A stretch of 46,251 nucleotides of DNA from Verrucomicrobium sp. BvORR034 (lineage in GTDB: Bacteria; Verrucomicrobiota; Verrucomicrobiia; Verrucomicrobiales; Verrucomicrobiaceae), in assembly GCF_000739635.1 (NCBI RefSeq), contig NZ_BATQ01000131.1, positions 1 through 46,251 of the forward strand, in the 5' to 3' direction. The notes under the pieces were generated by a model. That model searched no databases. It had not been told where the DNA came from and saw nothing but the letters and a program-made list of their open reading frames with translations. Positions within the stretch are counted from its first letter, which is position 1; every line of letters begins with the position of its first letter. Position numbers and translations under genes: made by a program. Positions 33,411-41,998 of the stretch are shown one piece after another.

Positions 33411-35036
33411 CTACCCCTGTATCCCCGCAATGATCTTCTCCGCCACGCGCATGCCATCCACGGCCGCAGAGATGATCCCACCTGCATACCCCGCGCCTTC
33501 ACCCGCCGGATAAAAATGCTTCACTCCCACGCACTCGCAGGTCTCCGAATCACGGGGAATCCTCACCGGCGAGGAACTGCGGGTCTCCACACCCGTCATC
33601 ACCGCGTCATCCAGCGTGAATCCCTTGAGCCCTTTTTCAATCATGGGCACCGCTTCCTTCAGCGTGTCACACACAAAGTCCGGCAACACTTCCCGGAGAT
33701 CCGTCCAGAACACGCCCGGCTCATAGGATGGCTTGACCTTCCCCGGACCCGTGCTGGTTTTACCACGCATGAAGTCACCGAGCAATTGGGCCGGAGCATG
33801 GTAGTTCCGTCCCCCGACTTCGAAGGCCCGACGCTCCAGGCTCCGCTGAAAGTCGATCCCACCCAGCACATTCTTGGCCGCGAAATCCTCTGGTCGGACA
33901 TCCACCATGAACCCTGAATTGGCATTGGACTCTGCACGGGCGTAGCTGCTCATCCCGTTGGTCACCACCATGTCGGGCTCTGAGTTGGCAGCTACCACCA
34001 GCCCACCGGGACACATGCAGAAGCTGTAGGCCGCCCGCCCGGTCGGCGCATGCGCCACAAATTTGTAAGCCGCAGCACCCAACTTGGGGTCCCCAGCCGA
34101 CTTCCCAAACTGGGAATGGTCCAAAAGATCCTGGGGATGCTCAATACGCACCCCCACAGAGAAGGGTTTGGCTTCAAAGGGGATCCCGCTCTTGTGAAGC
34201 GCCTCAAAGGTGTCGCGGGAGCTGTGCCCCACGGCAAAGACAAACCGCTCCGCCTCGATGATCTCGCCTGAGTCGGTTTTGACGGCGCGCATCACCCCGT
34301 TTTCCAGCACCACATCCGTCACCCGGGTTTCAAATCGGACGTCACCTCCCAGACTGATGATCTCCTCGCGAATGGTACGCACCACCTTGATCAAACGGTC
34401 AGTGCCGACGTGTGGCCGGCTCTTCACCAGGATGTCCTCAGGAGCTCCCGCCTTGGCGAGTTCCTTCAAGATCCAGGGGATGCGGTTCTCCCGGTCGCGG
34501 ATCTGCGTGTAGAGCTTGCCATCGGAAAAGGTGCCTGCGCCCCCCTCCCCGAACTGCACATTCGAGTTGGGATCGAACGCCCACCCACGCCGCCAGAAGC
34601 CGGTCACATCTCTTGCGCGGGGTCCCGCCGCCTTGCCCCTCTCCAGCAAGATGGGCTTGTACCCCTGTCGTGCGAGCAGCAAGCCACAGAAGAGTCCGCA
34701 TGGGCCCGTGCCCACCACCACGATCTTGGGCTTGGGAGCCGTGTCGCTGGCGGCCTCGGACGTCAGTCGATCCAGTTCCAAATAGCGTTCGTCCGGGGCC
34801 TTCTCAATGCGCCCCGGCTTGCCCACCCGCCGGAGAACGCGCTCTTCCTCCGGTACCTCGACGAGCAGTGTGTAGCAGAACAGGACCTCATTCTTCTTTC
34901 GGGCATCCACCGCCCGCTGCTTGATCTTGATCCTGCCCAGCCGGTCAGGACGCGTCTCCAACGCCTTGCAGACAGACTTTTTCAGGTCGTCGTCAGTGTG
35001 ATCGATGGGCAGGCGGAACTGGCTGATTTGAAGCAT
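33411..35036 (-). CDS. COG2509-type NAD(P)/FAD-dependent oxidoreductase
   Basis: A 541-residue cytoplasmic flavoprotein. An N-terminal ~95-residue domain (ISQFRLPIDH, then IKIKQRAVDARKK) precedes the FAD-binding loop VVVGTGPCGLFCGLLLA (GTGPCG at 109-114). Further family stretches are NVQFGEGGAGTFSDGKLYT, the second dinucleotide-binding segment RFVFAVGHSSRDTFEALHKSG, and VGVRIEHPQDLLD. The C-terminus VKHFYPAGEGAGYAGGI binds FAD. Members are annotated only as uncharacterised FAD-dependent dehydrogenases. There is no signal peptide. No operon partner is apparent. Confidence 0.9.
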   Translation of the reverse strand: MLQISQFRLPIDHTDDDLKKSVCKALETRPDRLGRIKIKQRAVDARKKNEVLFCYTLLVEVPEEERVLRRVGKPGRIEKAPDERYLELDRLTSEAASDTAPKPKIVVVGTGPCGLFCGLLLARQGYKPILLERGKAAGPRARDVTGFWRRGWAFDPNSNVQFGEGGAGTFSDGKLYTQIRDRENRIPWILKELAKAGAPEDILVKSRPHVGTDRLIKVVRTIREEIISLGGDVRFETRVTDVVLENGVMRAVKTDSGEIIEAERFVFAVGHSSRDTFEALHKSGIPFEAKPFSVGVRIEHPQDLLDHSQFGKSAGDPKLGAAAYKFVAHAPTGRAAYSFCMCPGGLVVAANSEPDMVVTNGMSSYARAESNANSGFMVDVRPEDFAAKNVLGGIDFQRSLERRAFEVGGRNYHAPAQLLGDFMRGKTSTGPGKVKPSYEPGVFWTDLREVLPDFVCDTLKEAVPMIEKGLKGFTLDDAVMTGVETRSSSPVRIPRDSETCECVGVKHFYPAGEGAGYAGGIISAAVDGMRVAEKIIAGIQG

Positions 35037-35112
35037 GAGATGATGCCTGCTCTAGCCCGATCCGGGCCAAAACTCCAGCTTCCTCTGCGGAGATTTCCCA
35101 GAAGAGCGCCCC

Positions 35113-35970
35113 TCAGGAGTCTGGAGGCATCAAGTGCTTGAGAGCCTCAGCCGTGGCATCGTCCGCCGGCAGGAAGGACTCGATGGCCATCTCAGACACC
35201 GTCACATCCAAAGCGGAGCCGAAGACGGTGGTGGTACTGACGAATGACAAATCCCCCACCGGGGTCCGGAGACGGAATGGCACGAGCACAGGCAGTTCCC
35301 CATTGGATTCACCACTCCGTTTTCGCTCGCTCGGGGCACGGGCCTTGGAGTTGGGAGAGACGTAGGATTCCAGCTCTGTCAGCAGCTTCTGAAGCTCGCG
35401 GTCACCCGTCATGGCGATATCACGGCGCAGCCGGCCCAAGACATAGGCATGCCACTCAGAGAGGTTCAGGATCTGCGAGGCCAGCCCTCGGGGATGCAGA
35501 CTCACCCTCAGGACGTTTACATCCCCTCGCAGAAGTTCCGCAGGCACTCCAGCCAGCAGCGCCTTGGCAGGGCGGTTCGCTTCCACGAGATTCCATCTCC
35601 GGTCCACCGCCAGGGCGGGACAGGGCTCCAGGCTGGAGAGCATGAGCCCTACCGCCCGCCGCACCTCACTGAGTGAGGAATCCGTCAAAGAACGCGTGCC
35701 ATACTCAGGCGCATGGCCTGCCGCTATTAGCAGATCGTTCCGCTCCCGGAACGGAATGTCCAGAAACTCTGCCAGCCGCAGGATCATCTCCCGACTGGCA
35801 CGGGAGCGGTCGTTTTCGATGAAGCTCAGGTGTCGGGCGGAAATCTCCACCTCCAGCGCCAGTTCCATCTGTCGGTAGCGGCGATGCTCACGCCAGCCAC
35901 GCAGCATGGCCCCGAAGGAGCCACCCGACGCCATGAAAGGTGGCGCAGAAGAAAGTGCGGAAACGCTCAT
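35113..35970 (-). CDS. XRE-family regulator with MmyB-like ligand-binding domain
   Basis: A protein of 285 residues from the ATG at 35970; a frame 27 codons longer would run through the operator-like palindrome and is rejected. The helix-turn-helix spans about residues 20-75 (MLRGWREHRRYRQMELALEV, then ARHLSFIENDRSRASREMI). The C-terminal part (LEPCPALAVDRRWNLVEANR, then VSLHPRGLASQILNLSEW and FRLRTPVGDLSFVSTTTVFG) matches the MmyB-type PAS-like domain that may bind fatty acids. A perfect palindrome lies 3 bases upstream of the start. It is divergent from a small membrane protein, its probable target. Confidence 0.92.
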   Translation of the reverse strand: MSVSALSSAPPFMASGGSFGAMLRGWREHRRYRQMELALEVEISARHLSFIENDRSRASREMILRLAEFLDIPFRERNDLLIAAGHAPEYGTRSLTDSSLSEVRRAVGLMLSSLEPCPALAVDRRWNLVEANRPAKALLAGVPAELLRGDVNVLRVSLHPRGLASQILNLSEWHAYVLGRLRRDIAMTGDRELQKLLTELESYVSPNSKARAPSERKRSGESNGELPVLVPFRLRTPVGDLSFVSTTTVFGSALDVTVSEMAIESFLPADDATAEALKHLMPPDS

Positions 35971-35973
35971 CTT

Positions 35974-35990
35974 ATTACCTCGCAGGTAAT
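35974..35990. promoter_or_regulatory. Palindromic operator of the XRE regulator
   Basis: ATTACCT-CGC-AGGTAAT is a perfect 7-bp inverted repeat in the divergent space between the XRE gene (start 35970) and the membrane protein gene (start 36080). The position suggests autoregulation and control of the divergent gene. Confidence 0.65.
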
Positions 35991-36079
35991 CGTGAAGGGG
36001 CGTGGCCGCAATAGAATCCCCCTGTCGCCAACGAATGCGACTCCCGGCCACACCGGGATCAAATCCAACCTATAAATCG

Positions 36080-36472
36080 ATGAACACGATCCCCCACCCT
36101 GCCGCCAACCAGAAAGCCCCAGCCATCTTCCTCCTCGATGCCATCGCCACGGGAGGTATGGCGCTGGGCTTGCTCTTCTTTGCTGATATGCTCTCGCCCC
36201 TGCTGGGTCTCCCAACCGGGCTGCTCCGCTGGGTCAGCTACATCTTGATCCCCTTCACCGCCGTCGTCGCCTGGATGTCGCTTCACCCTCGTTTCTCGCA
36301 GGGGCTGGCCTGGGCCATCGTGGGTATCAACCTGCTGTGGACAGTGGACAGCCTCGTGCTCGTCGCCACACGGTGGTTTCAACCCACAACTCTTGGCATC
36401 GCATTTATCCTGGGTCAGGCTGCCATTGTCGGAGCCTTCGCAGTGCTGCAGTACCGGAGCCTTGCGAGATAG
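36080..36472 (+). CDS. Four-helix membrane protein, hypothetical
   Basis: A protein of 130 residues from the ATG at 36080 (MNTIPHPAANQKAPAIFLLD); the longer frame begins in a Pro/Arg-rich segment with no coding character. There are four hydrophobic segments at about 16-35, 45-65, 73-93 and 103-125. No family is recognised. It is divergent from the XRE/MmyB-like regulator with a perfect palindrome between them, the usual place for a regulator's target. MmyB-type regulators often control neighbouring metabolic genes, but here the target would be a membrane protein. Confidence 0.7.
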   Translation: MNTIPHPAANQKAPAIFLLDAIATGGMALGLLFFADMLSPLLGLPTGLLRWVSYILIPFTAVVAWMSLHPRFSQGLAWAIVGINLLWTVDSLVLVATRWFQPTTLGIAFILGQAAIVGAFAVLQYRSLAR

Positions 36473-36549
36473 CCTCCCCCTCGCCAAGGAAAGCCCGATC
36501 AAAGAGGAGTCCGTCCCGGCACGTATAGAGAACCCGAACGGCTCCTCTC

Positions 36550-38301
36550 ATGACTCCTCCCTCCTTCTGGCATCGCACTGCCCTGCTACTCTCACTGGTC
36601 ACTGGGCTCATCAACCCCACGGGGTCCTTGCATGCGGAACCCGTGCTCAAAGAAGGCATCGAGTTCGCCAAGGTGGGGGAACAGCCCCTCCAACTCGATC
36701 TCTACCTGCCCGAAGGAAAAGCAAAGTCCCCTCTCATCGTGTACGTGCACGGCGGTGGCTGGCGATCTGGCTCCCGCTCGGACATGCCGCTGGGCAACCT
36801 TGTGGCGCAGGGATTCCCAGTCGCCAGTGTGGACTACCGCCTTTCCACCGTCGCCCCATTCCCCGCTCAGGCCCATGACATCAAGGCGGCGATTCGTTTC
36901 CTTCGTGCAAAAGGAAAAGAGCTGGGTCTCAGTGACACCTCCAAGATCGTGATCGCAGGAGGCTCCGCTGGCGGGCATCTCGCCGCCATTGTCGGGGTGA
37001 CCAACGGGAACAAAGCCCTTGAAGGCACCGTGGGCTCTGCCCAGTCTGCATCAAGCGATGTGCAGGGCATCATCAGCCACTTTGGGGCGTCGAACCTGCA
37101 GACCATTCTCTCCCAAAGCACCCCTCATGGATTGAAGGTCCGGGTGCCTGCTCTCGAGCTTCTGCTGGGCGGACAACCCGACCTCGCGCGGTTGGCGAGC
37201 CCGGTCGCCCAGCTCGACTCCCAGGATACTCCTCTCTTGCTGATTCATGGGGACGCTGATCCGCAGATGCCCTTTGCCCAGTCCGAAGAATTTCAACGCG
37301 CCTACCAGAAAGCAGGACTCAGCGTGGAGTTCGTCCCTGTGGCAGGCGGCAAGCACGGCGGACGGGAGTTCTATGATGAGGCTCGGACAAAGGTAATGGT
37401 GGAGTTTCTCAATCGAGTCGCCAGCAGCCCTGCCAGCCCGACACCCGCCAAGACATCGAAACCCGCCCCCTCTCATGCGGACGTCTCATATGGCCCTCAT
37501 CCACACCAGTTGCTGGATGTGTATCTTCCTTCCTCGAACCCATCTGGCGCCCCCTTTCCGGTTCTGCTGTGGTACGGCGGGCTCTGGAAACCGCTCAAGA
37601 ACCCACCCGATCTCAATCGTTTCCTCCCCCACCAAATCGCCGTGGTGGCAGTGGAGTCACGGACACTCACTGATGGTGTTGAAGACAAAACCAACCCGCC
37701 CGTTGCCTACCCCATGGAGGATGCCTGCCGTGCGGTGCAGTTTGTGCGGGCCCAAGCTTCAAAGTGGGGCCTAGATCCCACGCGCATCGCGGTGGGTGGC
37801 GGCTCTCAGGGTGCCCTGCCTGCCCTGTATGCAGGCTGCTCCGCTGACCGGGCTCGGCCAGATTCGGTCGATCCTGTCGAGCGACAGTCCAGCCGGGTCA
37901 CCTGCGTGGCGGCCTACCGCAGCCAGCCTTCCATCGATCCCGTACGCATGCAGGAGTGGGTCCCGGGAGTGATGTGGGGAGCCCCGGCCTTTGGCATCGG
38001 GTTTGAGGAGTCCCTCAAACGCCGCGAGGAACTTCTGCCAGTGATCCGCCAGTGGTCTCCAGAACACCTGCTACATTCGGGCGCCGCCCCCATGTACTTT
38101 GAAAACAACTGGGACCTCACCCAACCGGCAACCGTGACCGAGATGGACTACAAGGTCCATTCTCCCGCCTGGGCTCTGGGCTTCCAGAAGCTCGCGACAC
38201 AGGCAGGAGCGACCTGCCATGTGAAGTATCCCGGCCAGGAGACCAGCGGCTATGCCGATATCTGGGACTTCCTGGTGAAATCCCTCCAGCGGAGTCATTA
38301 G
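36550..38301 (+). CDS. Secreted tandem alpha/beta hydrolase (esterase/lipase-like)
   Basis: A 583-residue protein with a signal peptide (hydrophobic core ALLLSLVTGLI, cleavage near HAEP). The first hydrolase domain (about 40-295) has the oxyanion motif HGGGW (67-71), the nucleophile elbow GGSAG (Ser139), an acid region LLLIHGDADPQMP and a His in VAGGKHGGREF. This is the BD-FAE/carbohydrate-esterase-like pattern. After a Ser/Pro/Thr linker, a second domain (about 310-583) repeats the fold with LLWYGGLW and GGGSQG (Ser419), but its HGGGW equivalent is changed to WYGGLW. Possible activities are deacetylation of polysaccharides or ester cleavage. No operon partner is evident. Confidence 0.85.
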   Translation: MTPPSFWHRTALLLSLVTGLINPTGSLHAEPVLKEGIEFAKVGEQPLQLDLYLPEGKAKSPLIVYVHGGGWRSGSRSDMPLGNLVAQGFPVASVDYRLSTVAPFPAQAHDIKAAIRFLRAKGKELGLSDTSKIVIAGGSAGGHLAAIVGVTNGNKALEGTVGSAQSASSDVQGIISHFGASNLQTILSQSTPHGLKVRVPALELLLGGQPDLARLASPVAQLDSQDTPLLLIHGDADPQMPFAQSEEFQRAYQKAGLSVEFVPVAGGKHGGREFYDEARTKVMVEFLNRVASSPASPTPAKTSKPAPSHADVSYGPHPHQLLDVYLPSSNPSGAPFPVLLWYGGLWKPLKNPPDLNRFLPHQIAVVAVESRTLTDGVEDKTNPPVAYPMEDACRAVQFVRAQASKWGLDPTRIAVGGGSQGALPALYAGCSADRARPDSVDPVERQSSRVTCVAAYRSQPSIDPVRMQEWVPGVMWGAPAFGIGFEESLKRREELLPVIRQWSPEHLLHSGAAPMYFENNWDLTQPATVTEMDYKVHSPAWALGFQKLATQAGATCHVKYPGQETSGYADIWDFLVKSLQRSH

Positions 38302-38334
38302 GCTGGGCCCGTGACGGCATTTTTCGCCAGTGGG

Positions 38335-38389
38335 TTTCACAGGCAATTCACGCCGGTTTCACCAGCGGTTCACAAAGCCTTCATCTAGG
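38335..38389 (+). promoter_or_regulatory. Pho-box-like array: five TTCAC/T direct repeats at 11-bp period
   Basis: TTCAC occurs at 38336, 38347, 38358 and 38369, and TTCAT at 38380, each exactly 11 bases after the last. This is the spacing and core of PhoB/PhoP boxes: E. coli units are 7 bp with 4-bp gaps, and Streptomyces units are GTTCACC at 11 bp. A weak -10-like CAGGAT (38395-38400) follows about 10 bp after the last unit, where a PhoB-activated promoter would place it. The VIT/vWA gene starts at 38434. Confidence 0.65.
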
Positions 38390-38433
38390 GCGGGCAGGAT
38401 TCGGGAACGCAAACCCGGAACCTTCCCTCCCCT

Positions 38434-40461
38434 ATGAACAAGCGATTCATCCCGCTCGCAGCCGCCCTGCTGGCACTCTGTGCCACCCCCATGGCACTGG
38501 CCATCACCCAAGCTCACCCCTACGGCGACGGCCCGCCGGACAAGACGCTTGCACCAACCTTTCAAGTCAGCAGCACGAACTCCAGGCAGACAGACGTGCT
38601 GCCCCTGAGATCCACCCAGATCCAGGCCAAGATCTCTGGAGTGATCGCGGATGTCACGGTGGAGCAGGTTTACCAGAACACCGGCGACGCCTCCATTGAG
38701 GCCAAGTATGTCTTTCCAGCCTCCACCCGAGCAGCGGTACACGGGGTGGAGATGCGTCTGGGCCAACGCGTCATCAAGTCCGTCATTCAAGAGAAAGCCC
38801 AGGCCAAGGCCACCTACGAAAAGGCCAAAAGCCAGAACAAATCCGCCTCCCTGCTGGAGGAGCACCGGCCAAACGTGTTTGAGATGAGCGTGGCCAACAT
38901 CCTGCCTGGAGAGGTGGTGAAAGTCTCCCTCCACTACAGTGAGAAGCTGCTTCCCTCGAACCGCGTTTACGAGTTCGTCTTCCCTACGGTCGTAGGTCCC
39001 CGCTACCAAAGCGGTTCAGGAAATGACAGCGGCGAAGCGTGGGCGGAGAACCCCTACGTGGCCACGGGCACGGCCGGCGCGGCGACCTTTGCCATGAATC
39101 TGGAACTTCAGGCTGGCATGCCCCTGCAGTCCATCGCCTCCCCAAGCCATCAGGGACTGATGCAGTTCAGCGGCAAGAGCAGCGCCTCCTTCACGCTCTC
39201 CCCATCGGCGGACCACGCCAATCGCGACTTTGTCCTGCGCTACCAGCTCTCCGGCCGCGAGGTGGCCACCGGGCTTCTGTTGCATCAGGCTCCGGCCGGA
39301 GCCGGACCTGACGCGGAGAACTTCTTTCTCCTCAACGTGCAGCCTCCCGCCAAGATAGAAGCCGGGCAGATCCCTCCCCGGGACTATCTCTTCGTCCTGG
39401 ATGTAAGCGGTTCAATGAATGGCTTCCCAATAGAGACTTCCAAACGGCTGATGACCGACCTGCTCAAAGGTTTGAATCAAGGAGACACGTTTAACATCCT
39501 GCATTTCGCATCCGACAGTGCCGTGCTTTCGCCCAAGCCGCTGGCTGCGACTCCTGAGAACATTCAACTCGCCACGAAAGACCTCTCTGGGCATCGTGGC
39601 AATGGCGGCACTGAACTGCTGCCCGCCCTCAAGCGAGCCCTGGCCATGCCCCAAGAGGAAGGCGTGTCGCGAAGCATCGTCATCCTCACTGACGGGTATG
39701 TGACCATTGAAAAGGAAGCGTTCCGCCTCGTGAGGAAGGAACTGCAGAATGCCAACGTCTTCACCTTCGGGATTGGCACCGCCGTGAACCGCTGGCTCAT
39801 AGAAGGTCTTGCCCATGCCGGCCAGGGAGATCCCTTCGTCGTGCTCTCGGAAAAGGATGCGACAGCCGCTGCGGAACGGTTCAGGGAATACATCAGCCGG
39901 CCGGTGCTCACGGATGTACAAGTGGCCTACGAGGGCTTTGATGCCTATGATGCCGAACCTGCCAGTATCCCGGATGTGTTCGCGGACCGTCCCATCGAAC
40001 TGATTGGCAAATGGCGTGGCCAGCCACAGGGACGCATCATCGTTCGCGGAAAAACCGGTGGCTCGCCCTATGAGGCCAGCTTCAATGTCGCCCAGGAGTC
40101 TGCCAAAGGGCTGTCGAATCCTGCCCTGCGCCCCCTATGGGCCAAGGACCGGGTTCGGACTCTCAACTACGAGCTCCAGATCACGCCCGATGTGAAGACC
40201 ATCAAGACAGTCACCGACCTGGGGGTGGGCTACGCCTTGCTGACGCCTTACACCTCCTTCGTTGGCGTCGATGAGTCTCCTAAAGAAGTCCTCGCCCAGG
40301 CTCAGACCTCCAACCCGCCTACAGGCGCGGGCCAGCCTGTGGTGGTCGTGAGTTCATCCTCCAAGGGCGCCACGCCAGGAGCCGTACCAGAACCCGGGGT
40401 GACAGGTTTGATCCTGCTGGCCGCCGCCAGTCTGCTCATGAACCGCCAACGCCCCCGGTGA
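38434..40461 (+). CDS. VIT and von Willebrand A domain protein with PEP-CTERM anchor
   Basis: A 675-residue protein. A signal peptide (about 1-23, ending MALA) is followed by a VIT domain (about 52-180, VTVEQVYQNTGDASIEAKYVF). A vWA domain follows from about residue 317 with an intact MIDAS start DYLFVLDVSGSM (Asp323, Ser325, Ser327) and the later ILTDGYVTIE. The C-terminus carries a PEP-CTERM sorting signal: PEPG from residue 652, a hydrophobic helix (TGLILLAAASLLM) and an Arg-rich tail. The exosortase gene overlaps its stop by 4 bases (GTGA), so it is very likely the dedicated substrate. The leader has a pyrimidine tract (38421-38432) and a Pho-box-like array upstream. A role in surface adhesion or envelope stress is inferred. 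Confidence 0.92.
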   Translation: MNKRFIPLAAALLALCATPMALAITQAHPYGDGPPDKTLAPTFQVSSTNSRQTDVLPLRSTQIQAKISGVIADVTVEQVYQNTGDASIEAKYVFPASTRAAVHGVEMRLGQRVIKSVIQEKAQAKATYEKAKSQNKSASLLEEHRPNVFEMSVANILPGEVVKVSLHYSEKLLPSNRVYEFVFPTVVGPRYQSGSGNDSGEAWAENPYVATGTAGAATFAMNLELQAGMPLQSIASPSHQGLMQFSGKSSASFTLSPSADHANRDFVLRYQLSGREVATGLLLHQAPAGAGPDAENFFLLNVQPPAKIEAGQIPPRDYLFVLDVSGSMNGFPIETSKRLMTDLLKGLNQGDTFNILHFASDSAVLSPKPLAATPENIQLATKDLSGHRGNGGTELLPALKRALAMPQEEGVSRSIVILTDGYVTIEKEAFRLVRKELQNANVFTFGIGTAVNRWLIEGLAHAGQGDPFVVLSEKDATAAAERFREYISRPVLTDVQVAYEGFDAYDAEPASIPDVFADRPIELIGKWRGQPQGRIIVRGKTGGSPYEASFNVAQESAKGLSNPALRPLWAKDRVRTLNYELQITPDVKTIKTVTDLGVGYALLTPYTSFVGVDESPKEVLAQAQTSNPPTGAGQPVVVVSSSSKGATPGAVPEPGVTGLILLAAASLLMNRQRPR

Positions 40462-41813
40462 ATCCTGCGTCCCCCACGGATCTGGTCACCCGGGATGCCC
40501 TGCCGCTGCCAGTTCGACTCTGGCCCTTGGCGGGCTGGGGTCTCTTTCTCCTGGCGGCCTTCCCATCCTGTCGATGGTACTTCCATCGGATCTCGGACCA
40601 GTCTGATGAACCGCTTGGACTTTTGGCTCTTCTCGTCTTCACCGGACTGGTCTGGACACGACGCCAGGAAATCGAGTGGAGGCCCACGCTTTTGATCCGG
40701 GGCAGCGGCTTGCTGCTCGCCTGGACTTGGGCCGACAACTCCGCCTACCCCATGGTCATGACTGCGGGTGTGCTGGCGGTGCTCCTTTCATCCATGCAGC
40801 TCCGTGAGGGAAAGTCGGGCCTGGCTGCTCTTCTGCTCCTCTCACTGCCGCTCATGGCCTCGCTTGACTTTTATGCGGGCAGTCCCATGCGTCTGGCGGC
40901 CGCAGAGATGGCGCGCGTAACGCTTTCTACCATCGGCCTCACCGTCACTCGGGCGGGCACGCTTTTGATGGATGGCGACCGCATCGTGGGGGTAGACCCA
41001 CCCTGCTCTGGCGTGCGCATGCTTTGGACCACTTGGTTTGTCGGGGCCACCCTAGCGAGTCTCCGACGCCTTCACCTGCCAGGAACGCTGACCCTGCTCG
41101 GAATCGCCACCTTCCTTGTCACCGCAGGCAATGGTTTGCGAGCCACCGTATTGTACTTCCCGGAGTCTGGTCGCGCCCATTGGCCTCATTTGGCCCATGA
41201 AGGGGTGGGCCTTGCCTGTCAGGCGCTGGTGTTGGCAGGGGTGTATCTGGTCGCCGGGCAGGCAAGCGGCGCAAACCGGGTGCCCCCTACACATCGCAGC
41301 TTCACCTGGATGGCCGCAACGGCACCCTTCCTTGTCGCACTTGGCCTGCTGTGGCACTTCCTTCCCTCTGAGCGCTCCCAATCGAACACATTCGTCTGGC
41401 CTGCCACATGGGACGGAGTTCCCCTCCATTCCGTACCGCTATCGGAGCGCGAGTCCCGATTCGCCCAGTCCTTTCCGGGTCAGGTCGGCCGGTTTCATTG
41501 TGGCGAGGCCGAGGTGATACTCCGTCACGTCACCCAGGCCACCCGTCTCCTGCACAGCAGCGCGGACTGCCTGCGCGCCTCCGGCTATGAAATACGGTCG
41601 CAACTCGCCTGGCAGGACATCGATGGCCGGGTGTGGGGCTGCTACGAAGCCCGACACCGGGGGCAGTCCTACCGAGTGAGGGAACGCATCACCAACTCAT
41701 CGCAGTCGCAGTGCCACACCGACGTTTCCAGCTGGTACTGGTCCGCGTTCTGGAATCCTGAAACAGGGCCGTGGCTGGCCATGACCGTGATTGAAACCAT
41801 TCCGTCACGATGA
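40458..41813 (+). CDS. Exosortase/archaeosortase family transpeptidase with C-terminal soluble extension
   Basis: A 451-residue protein starting with GTG at 40458. About eight membrane helices occupy residues 20-310. The catalytic set is complete: Cys183 in DPPCSGVRM, Arg228 in GNGLRAT, and His244/His247 in WPHLAHEGVG. The enzyme should cleave PEP-CTERM tails of exported proteins at the inner membrane. Beyond residue ~310 lies a ~140-residue soluble extension with HSSADCLRASGY (His366, Cys371), which recalls the H-x-P-x-x-C-x-x-x-x-G region of EpsI/DUF3485 proteins often encoded beside or fused to exosortases. It is translationally coupled to the VIT/vWA gene. The exact exosortase subtype cannot be assigned here. 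Confidence 0.9.
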   Translation: MNPASPTDLVTRDALPLPVRLWPLAGWGLFLLAAFPSCRWYFHRISDQSDEPLGLLALLVFTGLVWTRRQEIEWRPTLLIRGSGLLLAWTWADNSAYPMVMTAGVLAVLLSSMQLREGKSGLAALLLLSLPLMASLDFYAGSPMRLAAAEMARVTLSTIGLTVTRAGTLLMDGDRIVGVDPPCSGVRMLWTTWFVGATLASLRRLHLPGTLTLLGIATFLVTAGNGLRATVLYFPESGRAHWPHLAHEGVGLACQALVLAGVYLVAGQASGANRVPPTHRSFTWMAATAPFLVALGLLWHFLPSERSQSNTFVWPATWDGVPLHSVPLSERESRFAQSFPGQVGRFHCGEAEVILRHVTQATRLLHSSADCLRASGYEIRSQLAWQDIDGRVWGCYEARHRGQSYRVRERITNSSQSQCHTDVSSWYWSAFWNPETGPWLAMTVIETIPSR

Positions 41814-41998
41814 TGCCGTGGCAGCCCCTCTTCCTGGCTTTTACACTGCGCCCAGACGCAATTGCTTTACCTGCGGCCAGACTGTGAGAAGTTGCGCGTT
41901 CCAGACATCTCGGTTTTCAGCCGGGTCACCGCTCCCTTTGCCTTGGGAGCCGCGTACCTCCCGTTGCGACCTTTGTGTCCTTTCCCTTTCTTTCTGCC

